Position numbers and translations under genes: made by a program
The notes under the pieces: generated by a model
The model's input: the letters and a program-made list of their open reading frames with translations, nothing else
What the model was told of the DNA's origin: nothing
Databases searched by the model: none
Source of the DNA: Eleusine coracana subsp. coracana
Taxonomy: Eukaryota; Streptophyta; Magnoliopsida; Poales; Poaceae
DNA: 64,000 bases
Assembly (NCBI GenBank): GCA_032690845.1
Contig: CM064432.1
Coordinates: forward strand, 56,108,071 to 56,172,070
Direction: 5' to 3'
Shown: positions 43,801 through 55,874 of the stretch, piece after piece
How positions within the stretch are numbered: the stretch's first letter is position 1
Layout: each line of letters begins with the position of its first letter

Positions 43801-46800
43801 TAATTTTCCCTATCCCAGTTTCATATTCCATGCTATTCCTAAGATCAGGACAGATATGGGATAGTTACCGCACTAACTTACTAGTAATAAACATGGCTTT
43901 TAATTTCCTAGAGCAGTTTGTGGTATGTGTATGAGACAAAACTTGCAAAGCAAACATGTCCTTGGAGCTTGTCAGGCTTGATCATAGGAAAAAAAAAGAA
44001 GAATTATGAATTCATTTCAATCAACTGTTTTTGGCTGATAGCTCGGCGGTCGTGCTTCCAGTTATTTATCCGCAGGTCCTGGGGTTGAACCCAGGATTTA
44101 AACAACTGCGGTTGCCTTCAGAGATATGCACGTGGTCCATGTGTCCTGTCCAGGTAGCCGGCCTGCAGGACCTTTTCTCAGACCGGGCCAGGAAGAGCTT
44201 ACTCTTACTCTAAAGTTGGTGACGGTCCTTCCTCCAACAGTTGAGTTTTTGTAGTGGCAGTTTGTATGGTTGACTTCTGTTATTGGACTTCCGCTGGAAT
44301 CATCTCACTTTTTTTTTTTTTGGGGGGGGGGGGGGGGGGTGTTGTCAGGGATCATCTGCTTTCTTGAGTTGCTCAAAGCCAAAAGAGCTTGTTGACATGT
44401 TATATATGGTTTTGCATTTGACGTTTGAATTTTTTATTGCATGATCAACTGTTGTAGCATAATGTAGTGAGCCATGTCATGTACAATCCTAAACAGATGC
44501 AATTTTTTTAGTTAACTACTAGTCATGTTCTCAGTTCACAATGTGTTGCTACTTCTTGGGTACTTATTTTGTTTCTTCAGTTCAACTAATAATACTCCCA
44601 CCAGATTTCAATCTTGATGTCAAAAGAGCTGAGTTTAGCTCTCCAGACTCTAGATGAGTAAGTATTTGAGTCTAGAGGTCGTATTATGTAAGATTCACCT
44701 CAGGAAAATTCTTTGAAAGTTCAGGTCAACGGCACCTTCTAGGCTTCTATGTGTTCCCAGATGGAAGTTTGGCAATTTTCTATTTTCATAAGCTTAAAAT
44801 ATCCCTGAGTCACAGATGGCTGTTAGTGGTTGCTGTGCTAGTTATGAATCGGTTATGCCTAGAGGAGTTGTTGCTAATACATGGGCATCATGGTTTGTTT
44901 GTTAGACACTGGCTAAAAAATTGCTTGCTCTTTATGAATTCTGGTTTCTCTAAGAGTTTAGTTATGAACTTTGATTCCAAATGTTATTGAACATGCATTC
45001 AGTTAAAATATAAGAATGGACTAACAGAGTCAGGTAACACTCATTGCTCATATGGTTAGAAATGTAGAGAAGCTCTGTAAGCACGGTCCAAGTTTCATTC
45101 TGATGAGTGCAGTATTCAGTTGAGAACAACCAAGGCTTGTGTTCAATATGGTTTGATTAGCGTGTTAAGATTTTATATATGCTTTATAGACTACTGAGCA
45201 ACATTTAGTTAAGAAATTTAATGAGTATGCGTGTTGCTCGAATTAACACGTTGAGATTGTTTTTACCAGCAGCCAAAATCCATATGCTTTGGGGGCTGTT
45301 AATGCTCTGTAGCAGCCACCAATAGAATAATTTTGAGCTGTGTATTTTTTATATTTCATTTTACCTACCTGTTGATTTATTTGTTTCTTGGAATTCAGAT
45401 AGGCAATCTGTAATTCGAAGTGCTATGCCAAACCTTAAGATTATTTATTGTTTGAGGGAAAAACGTGCCCTTAATAGTCTAATCCAACTGTAATTGAAAG
45501 TGCTATTTCAACTGTAAGATAGGGAGATCCTGAAGAATTAGTGTTATAACAACTTGAGAGCATCTAGCCTCTCGCCTGAGGTGCAATTCTACGGTTTATG
45601 GGGAATTGTTCGATCTGATTAATATACTCTTTCAATAGCAAACATTCACAACTGAATCTGATGACCAGCTCATCCAAAATAAAACTCCATCCCCAAAAAG
45701 TGTGTTTCTGGCCAAATAGCTCAAAAGTTGAATCTGTGTGATATGCTACGTACTGAGCTATCACTTGTTGCTAACAATTCAAATCCTATATTTAGCTTTT
45801 ATTTATGTACTGAGCTATCACTTGTTGCTAACAATTCAAATCCTATATTTAGCTTCTATTTATGGATAGGTTATTTATAGCTTCATCACAATTGATGTAG
45901 CACCTTTATTTTAAACTTAAGTATTTTTCTGCAATTTTAATCATGATCTATACGAAAGGTACTGCTTTCTTTCATAGTTAGGTTATTATGTACATCAGGT
46001 CTATACTTTTCATGATATCACTATTTTAGACAAAATTGTTTGTGGCTTTATTTTCAACACACAACAAAACCATTTTAGATAAGACACCTTAGTTTTGTGG
46101 CTATTGGGCATTGGCTCGTATCTGTCATAGTAAGCGCCTTCCCAACATAACCTGCTTCAAGTCTTCATGCCAGGAGGGTGGTGTGCTCCTGGAGGAAAAA
46201 ATATTCATGGAGCTAAAGCTCGAAAGGGAAGGAGGTTGAGGGTGGTGGTGGTTGTCGGAGATGGAGAAGATGTGAGTTCTAGCAAATGGCTCGGGGGAGT
46301 GGATATAGCTAGGGTTTCACAGTTGTGTTCGGGCTCCACTTTTGGTCCAACTCGAACAAGTGCAAGACCAGAAGCACCCTGCCCATTGTAATTTAGCAAA
46401 AAATTCTCTCACCTCCTAATAAAAAATATTATTTTAATAGATATTGGTGTTTTACAAATAATAGCCACTATTCAATTAAAAATGGCTTTGTTGGTGTGTC
46501 AAGATGAAGCTAAACTTTCTTACTATGTCACAGACAGTTTCACCTTTATTTTATCATATATTCTGTCAATTTGATTTTTGATGTCTTATCGGACCAATTT
46601 TTTAAAGTTATCGGCAACACAAATCTTATGTCAGTAATGATAACACGACTCAGAACAGAGGTAGTAGTAGTACTTGTTTGTGGAGAAATACTATTCCAGA
46701 TTGTGAGGGCATCTAAATCAGACCTTATGCTCGAGCACATATATTTAACATGTGGGTTTTGCAGCGCTAGTTTGCACCCTATCCTGTTTGGGAACACTTC

Positions 46801-49800
46801 TTATTGCCCGGGTAGAATGGTCAGATATTGTTTCGACCACCATGTAATAAACAGTAAGTTATATGCGGTGAAATGCAGTATTATGCTATCTCAGTTCATG
46901 AATACTCTCTCGGACTTTATGGTAGGACTTGTTTGTACAGAGTTTGGATCTAAGATCTAAAGTGGTTTTAATGCAGTAAGATCTGAAGTGGTTCTATGCA
47001 GATATATATTGTGGGTGCCTACATGCAGTATAGAACTATTCGGAATGCCATTGCACAAAATTCAAAATAATTTATTAACCAAATAGGTCCTGTCTTTGCA
47101 TTTATGCACTTGCCATATACTATATGTACTGAAATGCATTTTGGGTAACTAATCCATCGAATACCTTTAGACCACTTTTATATATCGGAGACATGTTATA
47201 CATGTAATTACAAGTTTTATTTTGCAAAAAAAGTAAGTCCAATTTAGCCCAATTTATATAAAATAAATAAAGTAACATATGTGATGCACCTTAGCCTCTG
47301 CGCTTGCGCTGATGGCTGGATGGTGGTCCTCTTTTGCCTCATTGTATCTTTCAATGACAGATTTCATGCTGGTCCACAAAAACAGGCTCGTCATTAGAAT
47401 GATTCACAACTTAAACATGGTACAACAAACATGAACAAGTTATGGTGCCACAACCATTCTCATGTGTCAAGAGAGCTAAAGACTACACACTTTCGGTGCC
47501 TTATTTCTCATGTTAAAAAAAGAAATGAGATGATGTTGAAATTAGGTAGAAAAGGATAACAATAAGCATATACTCCTATCTCAAATTATTGTTGTTATAG
47601 AATAAAAACTCTAGTTTATTTTTTAATGAGAATCTTGTCCAATCGACAATAATTTAAAAATAGAAGCAGTGCATTTTTATCCTTTTACCAGTTGACAATG
47701 ACACCAAGGTAAGATAAACATTTAGACATGAGTTGTAGGGACATGAATATTGTTATGCGTCTAAAGAGGCAATTATTTAGCATAGGAATATACAATGGGT
47801 TAAGCAATCATCATCGGTTCACTCTAATTTATTGGTCCTATAAGAATGAAAGCAAGATCTCTTTTGAATGGATGGATCTTCAACAATATTAACCCATCAG
47901 TAGAAAATGTCAAAATAGTTTGAAATGGTTATCCACAGAGCATGGATATAACATTGAATGAATGGATCTTCAATAATATTGACCCATCAGTAGAAAATGT
48001 CAAAAGAGTTTGAAATGGTTATCCACAGAGCATTGATACAACATAATAACAAGTCATCAAGGAATGGATATAACGCTTAGTCTAGGTTGTTTTCTTTTTA
48101 CGTTTTGATTTCTTCTTTTATTTTCTGTTTCTACATATTTTTGTTCTTCTTTTTTTGGTTGTTTGTGCAGTTTACTCTATCAATAAAAGTCGGGAAGAGC
48201 CATGTCCCTCTAGTTTCTTAAAAAAAAATAACATCAACAAAACAAGGTGAAGCGGAGTTTGGCTGACCCAAAAATTGAAATTTTCAGACCAAAAAGAGAT
48301 TAAAAGAATGGTTGTCAATTCATTAGGTTCCTCTAAACAATGGAGTCACTAAGGGCAATAAATTATTCTTTACTATTTACTAACACAATAAATTGGCATA
48401 TGTTGTGAGCAACAAGTCATAGGCTGGCATAACAATGCAATGTCACATGGTTTTCTAGTCTTGTATTTTGTGCCCAAGTGATGCTTTGGACAAGGTTCTA
48501 GCTCCTTAATTAGCTATCCTTATAATTCTACATCAAGTAAGGTCTCCTATATTGCACTCTTCTATTAATGTGCTTGATACCAAGCATTATGGGTACCTTA
48601 AGTGGACCATTTCCGTCTTAGTCTTGAAAATGTTATGTAAACTCCCTCCCATATAATAATGAGAAAAGTTCAGAAAGCAAAATTAGTTTTGGTGTTAGGT
48701 AGAAAAGTTCTTAGACAATCAAGTTATATTTTCATTACACCATATACTACCACCTCAGCTCATGAAGGTAATGAAGGTCAAAGTGGAGCTACACCTCCTT
48801 TCTGTTTTTACTTAGATTAGAAAAAAAATATTATTTTATCTCTCAATTTCACTAAGTATTCAAAGTATACCGTCATCACTATATTTTTTATGATTCCTCA
48901 TTGATAGCACTTTGCTCAGTGAGTGGAAAAAAGTTAAGTTCTATAAGGAGCTCAGTGGCGGCAGAACCAAGTTTAGAAATGAGGAGTGCCTAAGCAAGCT
49001 CCGTCACGTACTTTTATTCCATGACAAGCGCTAAAACAATTGTCACTTGTATGGTGCTAATTACATTTATAAGAGGTGTCATGTAAGTAATTAATATATT
49101 TTCCATTCAAAAAACAATATATGAATCGGGATTGAGCACCGGTCAATATAAGATATTATATAAAAAATAGAGATTATGTGCTCATCTATACGGAGCAATG
49201 AGAATTATTACATTGTATAAGAGGACAATACTTGTTGCCTTGGACAATGGTAATAACAATATAAATTTCATGCCAATGTGCTTGAATTCTTGGAGGTGCT
49301 TGAGAAGGACTCTACGTACTTGTTCTTGATTCATCAGGCCATGTGTGTGTCTGATTAGCATAGCAGATGTTTCCATATTGATCTAGTATCTCAATGAACA
49401 ATTGTCCCATACACCCTCATGATTATTGCACATTACATAGATAGGGAAGCTAAGTATAAAGTGTAAGAATATCCATAGTAGTGTAGTCATGTTACGATAT
49501 TTTGATTATGGCATTGAACTAAAAATCACAGTAAGAGAAAAGGGAACTGCACATGCACCACCTTGCTCTGTTTGTAAGTAAAATTTAAAGTTTGAACCCA
49601 TTCTTAGCTGAGAGTAAAAAAGTCTACACAAAAAGAGAAACTGTTCTAAAAGTAAGTTTAAAAGCAAAACGGATGACAAATATTACAACTCGCATCATAA
49701 TTTGATTTCGTATAATGTCAAAATTATAGGTCTATTTTGTTCAAATGCTCATTTGAACAAATATAGTCCTATAAATATTCCTATGGTTTACTGCTGGATC

Positions 49801-50258
49801 CGTCTATCAAATCTCGTAGCTATAAAAGAAAACAGTACATGCACAAATTGCTTACACTTTCGCATTCGCGTGAAGTAAATATATATCACCAAGTTGGTAC
49901 GACTGTACGAGTGGTACGAGGTATCTACTCTACTTCCATCTCTCTCTCTCTCTAGAAGTAGCGCAAACCCTAAACGATTGGTAGTTGTGGTATATTCGAC
50001 CTGTTGCTAGCAGATCTTGCGATTAGACACATCAAGCTGGCAAAAATCATTGCCGGAACGAACCAACCAAACAAACCTGGTGCTGGCGAATTCATAGAGG
50101 CGGCCGGTGCTGGAGAAGACGACGAGTCCGACCTCCGCATCGCAAAGGATGGCGAGCTCCTTGGCCTTCTTGAACAGCCCGCTCCGACGCTTCGAGAACG
50201 TCACCTGCCGGCTCGTCGAGTTCTCGATCCTCTGGATAACTATTTTCCCTCTCCCCAT
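40842..50258 (-). CDS. OsMADS23: MIKC-type MADS-box transcription factor, AGL17 clade, target of miR444
   Basis: Minus-strand exons 50258-50077, 47368-47290, 42423-42362, 41517-41418, 41320-41279, 41201-41118 and 40994-40842 join in phase to 233 residues, the standard MIKC exon pattern (182, 79, 62, 100, 42 bases). Residues 1-60 are the MADS DNA-binding domain (MGRGKIVIQRIENSTSRQVT, KRRSGLFKKAKELAILCDAE). The I region is SMKSVIERYNEAKEDHH. The K domain for dimer formation runs about 88-175 (LWQREAGSLRQQLHNL, SGMDVKDLQNLENKLEM, DQIQELNRKG). The C-terminus ends GTPRLG. It acts in the nucleus; AGL17-clade genes are linked to roots, nitrate response and tillering. The miR444 site is 42383-42403, encoding SLRQQLH (residues 95-101). 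Introns 1 (2.7 kb) and 2 (4.9 kb) are large. The name OsMADS23 rests on remembered sequence and neighbourhood; OsMADS57 is the alternative. Confidence 0.9.
42383..42403 (-). promoter_or_regulatory. miR444 target site in MADS exon 3
   Basis: The minus strand here is the perfect complement of the miR444 made from both copies in this window, because the miRNA arm of copy 2 is encoded by the opposite strand of this very exon. Cleavage would fall in the K-domain coding region. Confidence 0.9.
44020..44220 (+). mobile_element. tRNA-derived SINE-like element in MADS intron 2
   Basis: It starts with polymerase III-like boxes: an A box (GATAGCTCGGCGGTCG) and, about 40 bases on, a B box (GGGTTGAACCC). 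An unrelated body follows and ends in a pyrimidine/A-rich tail (CTTACTCTTACTCTAAAG). There is no tRNA cloverleaf, so it is a SINE rather than a tRNA gene. Confidence 0.5.
44309..44339 (+). repeat. T13-G18 homopolymer pair
   Basis: 13 T directly followed by 18 G in MADS intron 2. Confidence 0.95.
45751..45864 (+). repeat. 57-bp tandem duplication
   Basis: TACTGAGCTATCACTTGTTG starts at 45751 and again at 45808. The copies are nearly identical, so the event is recent. MADS intron 2. Confidence 0.93.
47865..48044 (+). repeat. 90-bp tandem duplication
   Basis: ATGGATCTTCAA...CAGTAGAAAATGTCAAAA...GGTTATCCACAGAGCAT occurs twice with period 90 in MADS intron 1. A few differences separate the copies. 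Confidence 0.92.
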
Positions 50259-50332
50259 CTTCCCCACCCCTAACACAGCAGAGAGATCTCGAGAGAGAGA
50301 GTTTGACGAGCAACGCTATATGTTGCTGAAAA

Positions 50333-50363
<31 letters not shown>

Positions 50364-51328
50364 TCTGACCAATTGAAGAAGCCTGATTTAGCCTCCCCTC
50401 TCTCTTTCTCTCTCTGATGCTCCTTGCAAGAAGCTATATATCCTATGCCCTTTGGAGATGGGTTGCTGCCTTGAGGTGCTTGCTTCCCTAACAAAGTATC
50501 CTAGGACCAGCTGGGAAAACACACACATATATAGCAGTACACAGGGCGTTTGGAAGCTCTCTGATCTCTTCCGAGTTTTGCTTTCGTCTACTCGTCCTAA
50601 TTCTTAATTAGCGCCTCACGAGTGATAAACAAATCCACACCACTTACCGCTCCCGTCGTATCAGCGCCAGACACATGCGAATCGATTCCCATCACGGCGC
50701 AGGTTTTCTTTATCCAGCTCTCGCTCTCAGTACTGGATCAGCTAAATGCGGCTTCCTTTGCTATGTGTTGTTTCGGAAAGGGAAATATAAACAGGGGTGG
50801 ACCATAACCATTATCATATATCTCTGAACCTCTAACCTTTTTCTATACCTTAATTAAATGATGTGTTCCTGTTCCTACATTTAGTGGGTTTGCTTTGTTC
50901 CTAGGTTGTTCCCTTGCGCGGCATGGCGTGAAAAAAGGCACATTTGCGCACTATCTTGGTGAGATATAATATGTGTTCTTATTTACTAATTAGGTATATA
51001 GCTGTGTATGCGAAATCTTCAGGGTGTCATCACCTAGTCTTGCTGGTTTGTTAGCTAGCTTTCTTGCAAAGTCACTGATGGATACAACACTCACGAGTAA
51101 CTTGTCTTATTTGGAATAATATTCGTGGCTTTATCCTAAATACATACAATCCCATGCTCTAACCTTCATGTTCTAATCATCTCTATGTTGGTCAAAAGGG
51201 TCCGAGAGAGGAAAAGTAGTCCCATATTATCACATTTATCTCCGTGCAGAAAGATAAGTTATATTACTCGCTCATGAAAGAATACACTCTCTCTCTCTAA
51301 GGAATACATGATACTTTGGGTAATGGAT
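50259..51328. other. MADS-box gene 5' region and intergenic DNA
   Basis: CT-rich tracts (50331-50365 and 50395-50416) and GA runs near 50291-50302 lie in the likely 5' UTR/promoter on the minus strand, common in plant promoters. Upstream is AT-rich with no gene. Confidence 0.5.
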
Positions 51329-52273
51329 CACTACTGCAATTAAGCTCTGTTGTAGCGGGCTATTAGGGGCCTTAGCGGCGGACAACAAAATCATCACTAG
51401 CCTTTTGTCACTACTTATTTATAAAATTAGTAGCGGTCTAAGAACTGCTACTGTATTAGGTTACACTTAAGTTAAAAGCCCTATTGATGCACCGCCGTCG
51501 GCGTCCACGCGTCGGCGCCCTAACTAGATGCGCCTGTCTTCTCCCGTCTTCATCCGTCCTCCGTCATCCCCCGCCGGCCCGTCTGCCGTCCCACGCCCGC
51601 CGTGTCACGCCACGGCCACCGCCGGAGCTGGCGGAGGAGGGACCCGGTGGAGGCGCTCCCGCCCGAGGACTTAGAGGTTGATGTGGCAGCAAGCATCGCC
51701 AAATCCACCCGTGGGGTGACGCGGCAGTGCACGTAGCGGTCGGGAGACAAAGTAGTAGGAGGAGTGGGACGACTCGATGGTGTGTTTGCGATGATGACGG
51801 CGCACCAGCATCAGGTGCGCTAGATGCACCGCACGCGGCCCCAACAGCGATGGCTTCGCCATGGAGGTGGAGGAGATCGAGGAGGTGGCCAGAGGCGGAG
51901 GAGGACTGCCAGTGGCAGAGGAGGAACCCTAACCCAAAAAAAGGGCGGTGTGGTGTGTGCAGAAATGATACTGCCACGCCACACCGTCCCCTTTTTATAG
52001 ATGAGTGCGGTTGGCAGTAGCGGGCCTTGTTGTCAGGTCAGCAACTAAATGGGCCTTAGACTTTAGTTGCGGGCCTGACAGAAACTACAACTGCGGGATC
52101 AAGTTTAGTAGCGGGCACTTCTGTTCGTAGTTACGGTCAAGGTGTTCCCGCTACTATGTTGGTAATCGTAGTTGTGGTCTGGGTACTGTTCTACCCTTAG
52201 TTATAGTCTCTTCGCCAACCCGTTACTAAGGCAAAAAATTGTTCCGCTACAACAAAGCTTAATTGTTGTAGTG
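51329..52273. mobile_element. non-autonomous CACTA (En/Spm) transposon, 945 bp
   Basis: The left end CACTACTGCAATTAAGCTCT is inverted on the right as AGCTTAATTGTTGTAGTG. GAT is duplicated at 51326-51328 and 52274-52276, the 3-bp target size of CACTA elements. Sub-terminal short repeats follow (TAGTAGCGG/CCGCTAC-type words, also AGTTGCGGG, AGTAGCGGGC). The interior (51490-51960) is GC-rich and open on both strands but shows no transposase domain; it may be captured host sequence. Confidence 0.9.
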
Positions 52274-55033
52274 GATGGATAAGCACCTTTGACTAAGTAC
52301 TTTTACCAGAACATTTATATCATATCGATTCGTACATATATAGTATTGTTTTCATATGATGAATAAAAGGACTTTCCTGGTAGGGTTTGTAGGATTCAAC
52401 CACTCAAATTACAAATTTCAAGTAAGACGATCAAGGCTCACTGGACATACTTTCAAGGCCTTACCTTGAAAATTTAGCCACTATTACTACCCTCAGGTTG
52501 TAAATAACAAAAACTCCAGATAAGGATGGATATCATGACCTCTTTTATATATATGTATAAGGGACCTAACCAATGCTATATTTTCATAAGTTATCCTTGA
52601 CTCCACAGTGTAAATACTATGCCAACGTTTTTTTTAGATTCGTATACTATAGCAACTTGATTACCTATACAATACCTAAACTAGCATTCGTTGATTCTAC
52701 GTAGTACCATAATACTGTTAGCATGCATCGTACTCCTTTTGTCTATAAATACAAGGTTTTGTTTTTTGGGGTTTGGTTAGATTATATCTTTTTCTCTTTG
52801 ACCAGCAAAATCTTCACAAGAAAATTATGTCAAATTGAAAGACTCATATTTTGATAATTTCACAATGAATGCAATAATGTTATTATTATTAAAGTATTAT
52901 AAACATAGGAACTTCTAATCCTGAAATCTTTCCATATAGTAATGCTTAGGCTCCATAAAACAAGTTGCCATGAATTTATTTAGAAGTATTTGACAGTCAT
53001 ATATTAAAAAATATTGGAGGACATGGGACCTGTTTTATTTCCTATTTTTTTAAAAAAGCTCTATAAGCCTTTTTTGAGGAATCCTTTTTTTACATAACTA
53101 TTGGAGATGCTCTAACACCTCCAATTTTGCCACATAACGTACAAATTGGTGACGTAAGTTTTAGTCAAAAACCATAAAATTAGAGCCACTATAAATTTAT
53201 AAAGAAGGAATCATGTTTTCATCATCATCAATAAATAAAGTCATACATGTCTTTGCTACGTTATGTGAAGTATGAAAATGAGATCATTTCATAATGTTAG
53301 GGTTTCCAACGAAACACTAATAAATTTTATATCATTGTTATTTTTCTTGTATGGTTTTTACACATATTTTAACACCTTTAAAATTGAAGTTATATACTCA
53401 TTACAGCTATAACACTGTATAGCCATTTTATATTTGTCTGATACACTCGCATAATAAATTTTAGATCCTAAAGGCAAACATATAATTGCAAAAATGTATA
53501 AAAAGAGGCGCCTCTTTCTCCTAACCATTTGCCTAAGTGGCAGTCACTGAATCCTTTGAAAATATATTTATCATACATATGCGAACGGTCTTTTAGTCAA
53601 GTGGTTAAGGTAACACCCAGAAGTCCCGAGTTTGACTTCTAGCGAGGGCAAATTTTTAAGCTACGATAAAAAAAAAATCCTCTCGCCTCTTTCCGCACCA
53701 AAGCATGTGGTCAAAGTCGCGTCTAGACATCTGGAAGCTACATAACACATGGTGGTTTTGCCCCATGTTCTCATAAGATTGCAGACCCCAATGTAAAGTC
53801 GACCTACGTGAAATGGTCTTTTGATTAGCAAAATGCTTCGGGGCTGTCTTACCGCCGTGGGTCGAGTTTTTTTTAAAAAAATATTTTTGCCATACATATC
53901 AGAACTCGAATGATAATAGACATTTTTGAATTATGCCCTTAAGGCTGAGATAATGATATAAAACCTACTGATCTGATGTAACCTTCACTTTTGGTATGGG
54001 CTGGTTTACAAAAGGCAATTGTGGAGTAACCAGACACACATCCATGTGCCAGGACGACCTTGGTGATCTCGTTATGTGCACCCAACGTGAACCGTGCACG
54101 TGAGGCTCACTGTTCCCAACTAATCTCTTGCAAAATTAGTTTGCTCCGACCAACTCATGTGCGGATCGAAACTTAACCATGGACAGCGAGCGTACTGGCT
54201 AGCATTTACCGAGGCAATTGGGTAAGCAAATTAGCTTTGTGGTCTCGCACGTCACTGTGGGGTCTTCGTTGCTGCTGGCTACTACATGGAATGCCTTTTA
54301 AACCAGGGACAGTCGGACAGAGCTTGGAAGTTAATTCCAAAGGGATCAAAGAGCAATGGCTAAAAATGAAGTTAATCAGGCATGCATTAGTGGGGAAAGA
54401 TACCCAAGTAGCCTCATGCTGCATCAACCCCTGCTTATAACACATGGTTTCAATTTACATTAATTGATGGTATTATGGTACTAATGCCATCAACAATTAA
54501 GTATTATAGGGAGCAAAGGAATACTTGGATGCAACCAGGTATACTCCCATCGCCCATTGGACAGGCCTACATGGGCGTCGTTGTCGCTAGCCCGGCGAAG
54601 ATCAGCTGGGGGCGCGCATCAGATCAGCCGGCCCTTGAGCATCACGACGAGCCAAGATAGTGATGGAGGCATTGAATTAATACAAAGATTACTAGTAAAA
54701 TGATTAAATGAAGCATATCCCTTTCTTCTTTGGTACTGATGTCCCACAACTTTGCTCTGCCGGTGCATGCAGCTGCAGAACCAGTATCAACAAAACTTAA
54801 CATACAGTACGAACGAGTGGACGATGGACAGCAATAATGAATGACGATAGGGATTCTCAGTAGTCAGCAAAAGCAAGTGTTCATCTTTAATTTTGTTTTC
54901 AATTTGATAAAATCAATACTACATTATTCCGGTGTATATGGACCATTAGATGTGCAAAACCGTTAATTTATTGTGAAGTGCATTACAAAGGCTATAAACA
55001 GAGACCAGAGCAAAGCCAAAGCTAATATTATAT
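52274..55033. other. AT-rich intergenic DNA
   Basis: No gene found. It includes A/T tracts and MITE-like words (TATTGGAGATGCTCTA near 53099) and a tRNA-like fragment described separately. Confidence 0.4.
53585..53682 (+). mobile_element. tRNA-like SINE fragment
   Basis: An A-box-like TTAGTCAAGTGGTTAAGGT and a B-box-like GAGTTTGACTTC are spaced as in tRNA-derived SINEs, with an A-rich tail. The cloverleaf is incomplete, so not a tRNA gene. Confidence 0.4.
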
Positions 55034-55272
55034 ACTACTACCACCGTTTCGAAATATAAGCATTTGTTGACGGTATCAAGTTTGATCATTTGTTTTATTC
55101 AAAAAATTTATAAAAATATTGTTTATTTTATTATAACATATCTTATCATTAGTTATACTTCAATCATAATTTATTTATCTTTATATTTTTATAACAAAAT
55201 TGAATAAGATGAACATCAAATGTAAATTCTATAGTCAACAAATGCTTATATTTGAAATGGAGGTAGTAGTAG
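55034..55272. mobile_element. Stowaway-like MITE
   Basis: The left ACTACTACCACCGTTTCGAA...ATATAAGCATTTGTTGAC is mirrored on the right by GTCAACAAATGCTTATATTT...GGAGGTAGTAGT. The (C)TCCGTTTC-type ends, size (about 240 bp) and AT-rich middle fit Stowaway (Tc1/mariner) MITEs. Confidence 0.8.
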
Positions 55273-55275
55273 TTT

Positions 55276-55462
55276 ATACTACTCCCTTTATATTTAAATT
55301 ATATAGTTTATTTTTTAGTTAATTTTAACCATTCACTTATTTAAAATAGTTATTTAAATATATAATATTATAAGTAAAACTTTAATTTACTGATAATATT
55401 TTAAATAAGACGAGTGATCAAATATAACTTAAAAAATCAATAACAAACAAAGAGTACTATAT
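55276..55462. mobile_element. second Stowaway-like MITE, adjacent
   Basis: TATACTACTCCCTTTATATT at the left and AACAAACAAAGAGTACTATA at the right are inverted, imperfect ends around an AT-rich core. It sits within a few bases of the previous MITE. Confidence 0.6.
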
Positions 55463-55564
55463 AGTGGAGCGATGGCATTATATTGTTTGAAGCCCAAGAC
55501 ATATATAGTCAACTCAATGATGATGATTTGACCCATATTTAGCATAGCTAATTACTACGTTCTA

Positions 55565-55874
55565 TGAGCTCAGTAGCACCTTAGGTCCTGGGTTTGACTC
55601 TCCGTGGGAGCAAATTTTCTAGGATTTAACGCCTTTGTATTTTCAGTGGTAGGCGACGTTCCCATCAACAGTGAAGTGTCAGTGGTGACTTCGTCAATCT
55701 AGAGGATTTACCGGCTCAGTCTTCGAATGACATATTCGTCAATCTAAAGGATTTAACGGCTCAAGTCTTCGAATATCCTCATAGAGCTAAGGTTTACGTA
55801 CGTGTATTCATAGGGATGAGCATGCGTATGTTATAAATGTCTGAGTTGTAGTGTGTAATCTTTAAAAAAAATTA
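55565..55874 (+). mobile_element. tRNA-related grass SINE
   Basis: An A-box-like GAGCTCAGTAGC and a B-box-like CTGGGTTTGACTC at the 5' end, a body with GTAGGCGACGTTCCCATCAA and CAGTGGTGACTTCGTCAATC, and an A-run at the 3' end. I know this body from widespread grass SINE copies. An internal stretch (GTCAATCTAGAGGATTTACC / GTCAATCTAAAGGATTTAAC) is duplicated in this copy. Confidence 0.6.

Noticed and set aside
50004..50376. Open frames on the + strand at the MADS first exon
   Set aside because: They are opposite-strand shadows of the MADS domain exon.
51484..52020. Open frames in the CACTA core as a host gene
   Set aside because: They lie wholly inside a transposon with clear ends and no recognised domain; kept only as a possible captured fragment.
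53585..53660. Possible tRNA gene
   Set aside because: It has A- and B-box-like words, but the stems of a cloverleaf do not form; it is more likely a SINE fragment. The same holds for 44030-44100 and 57500-57580.
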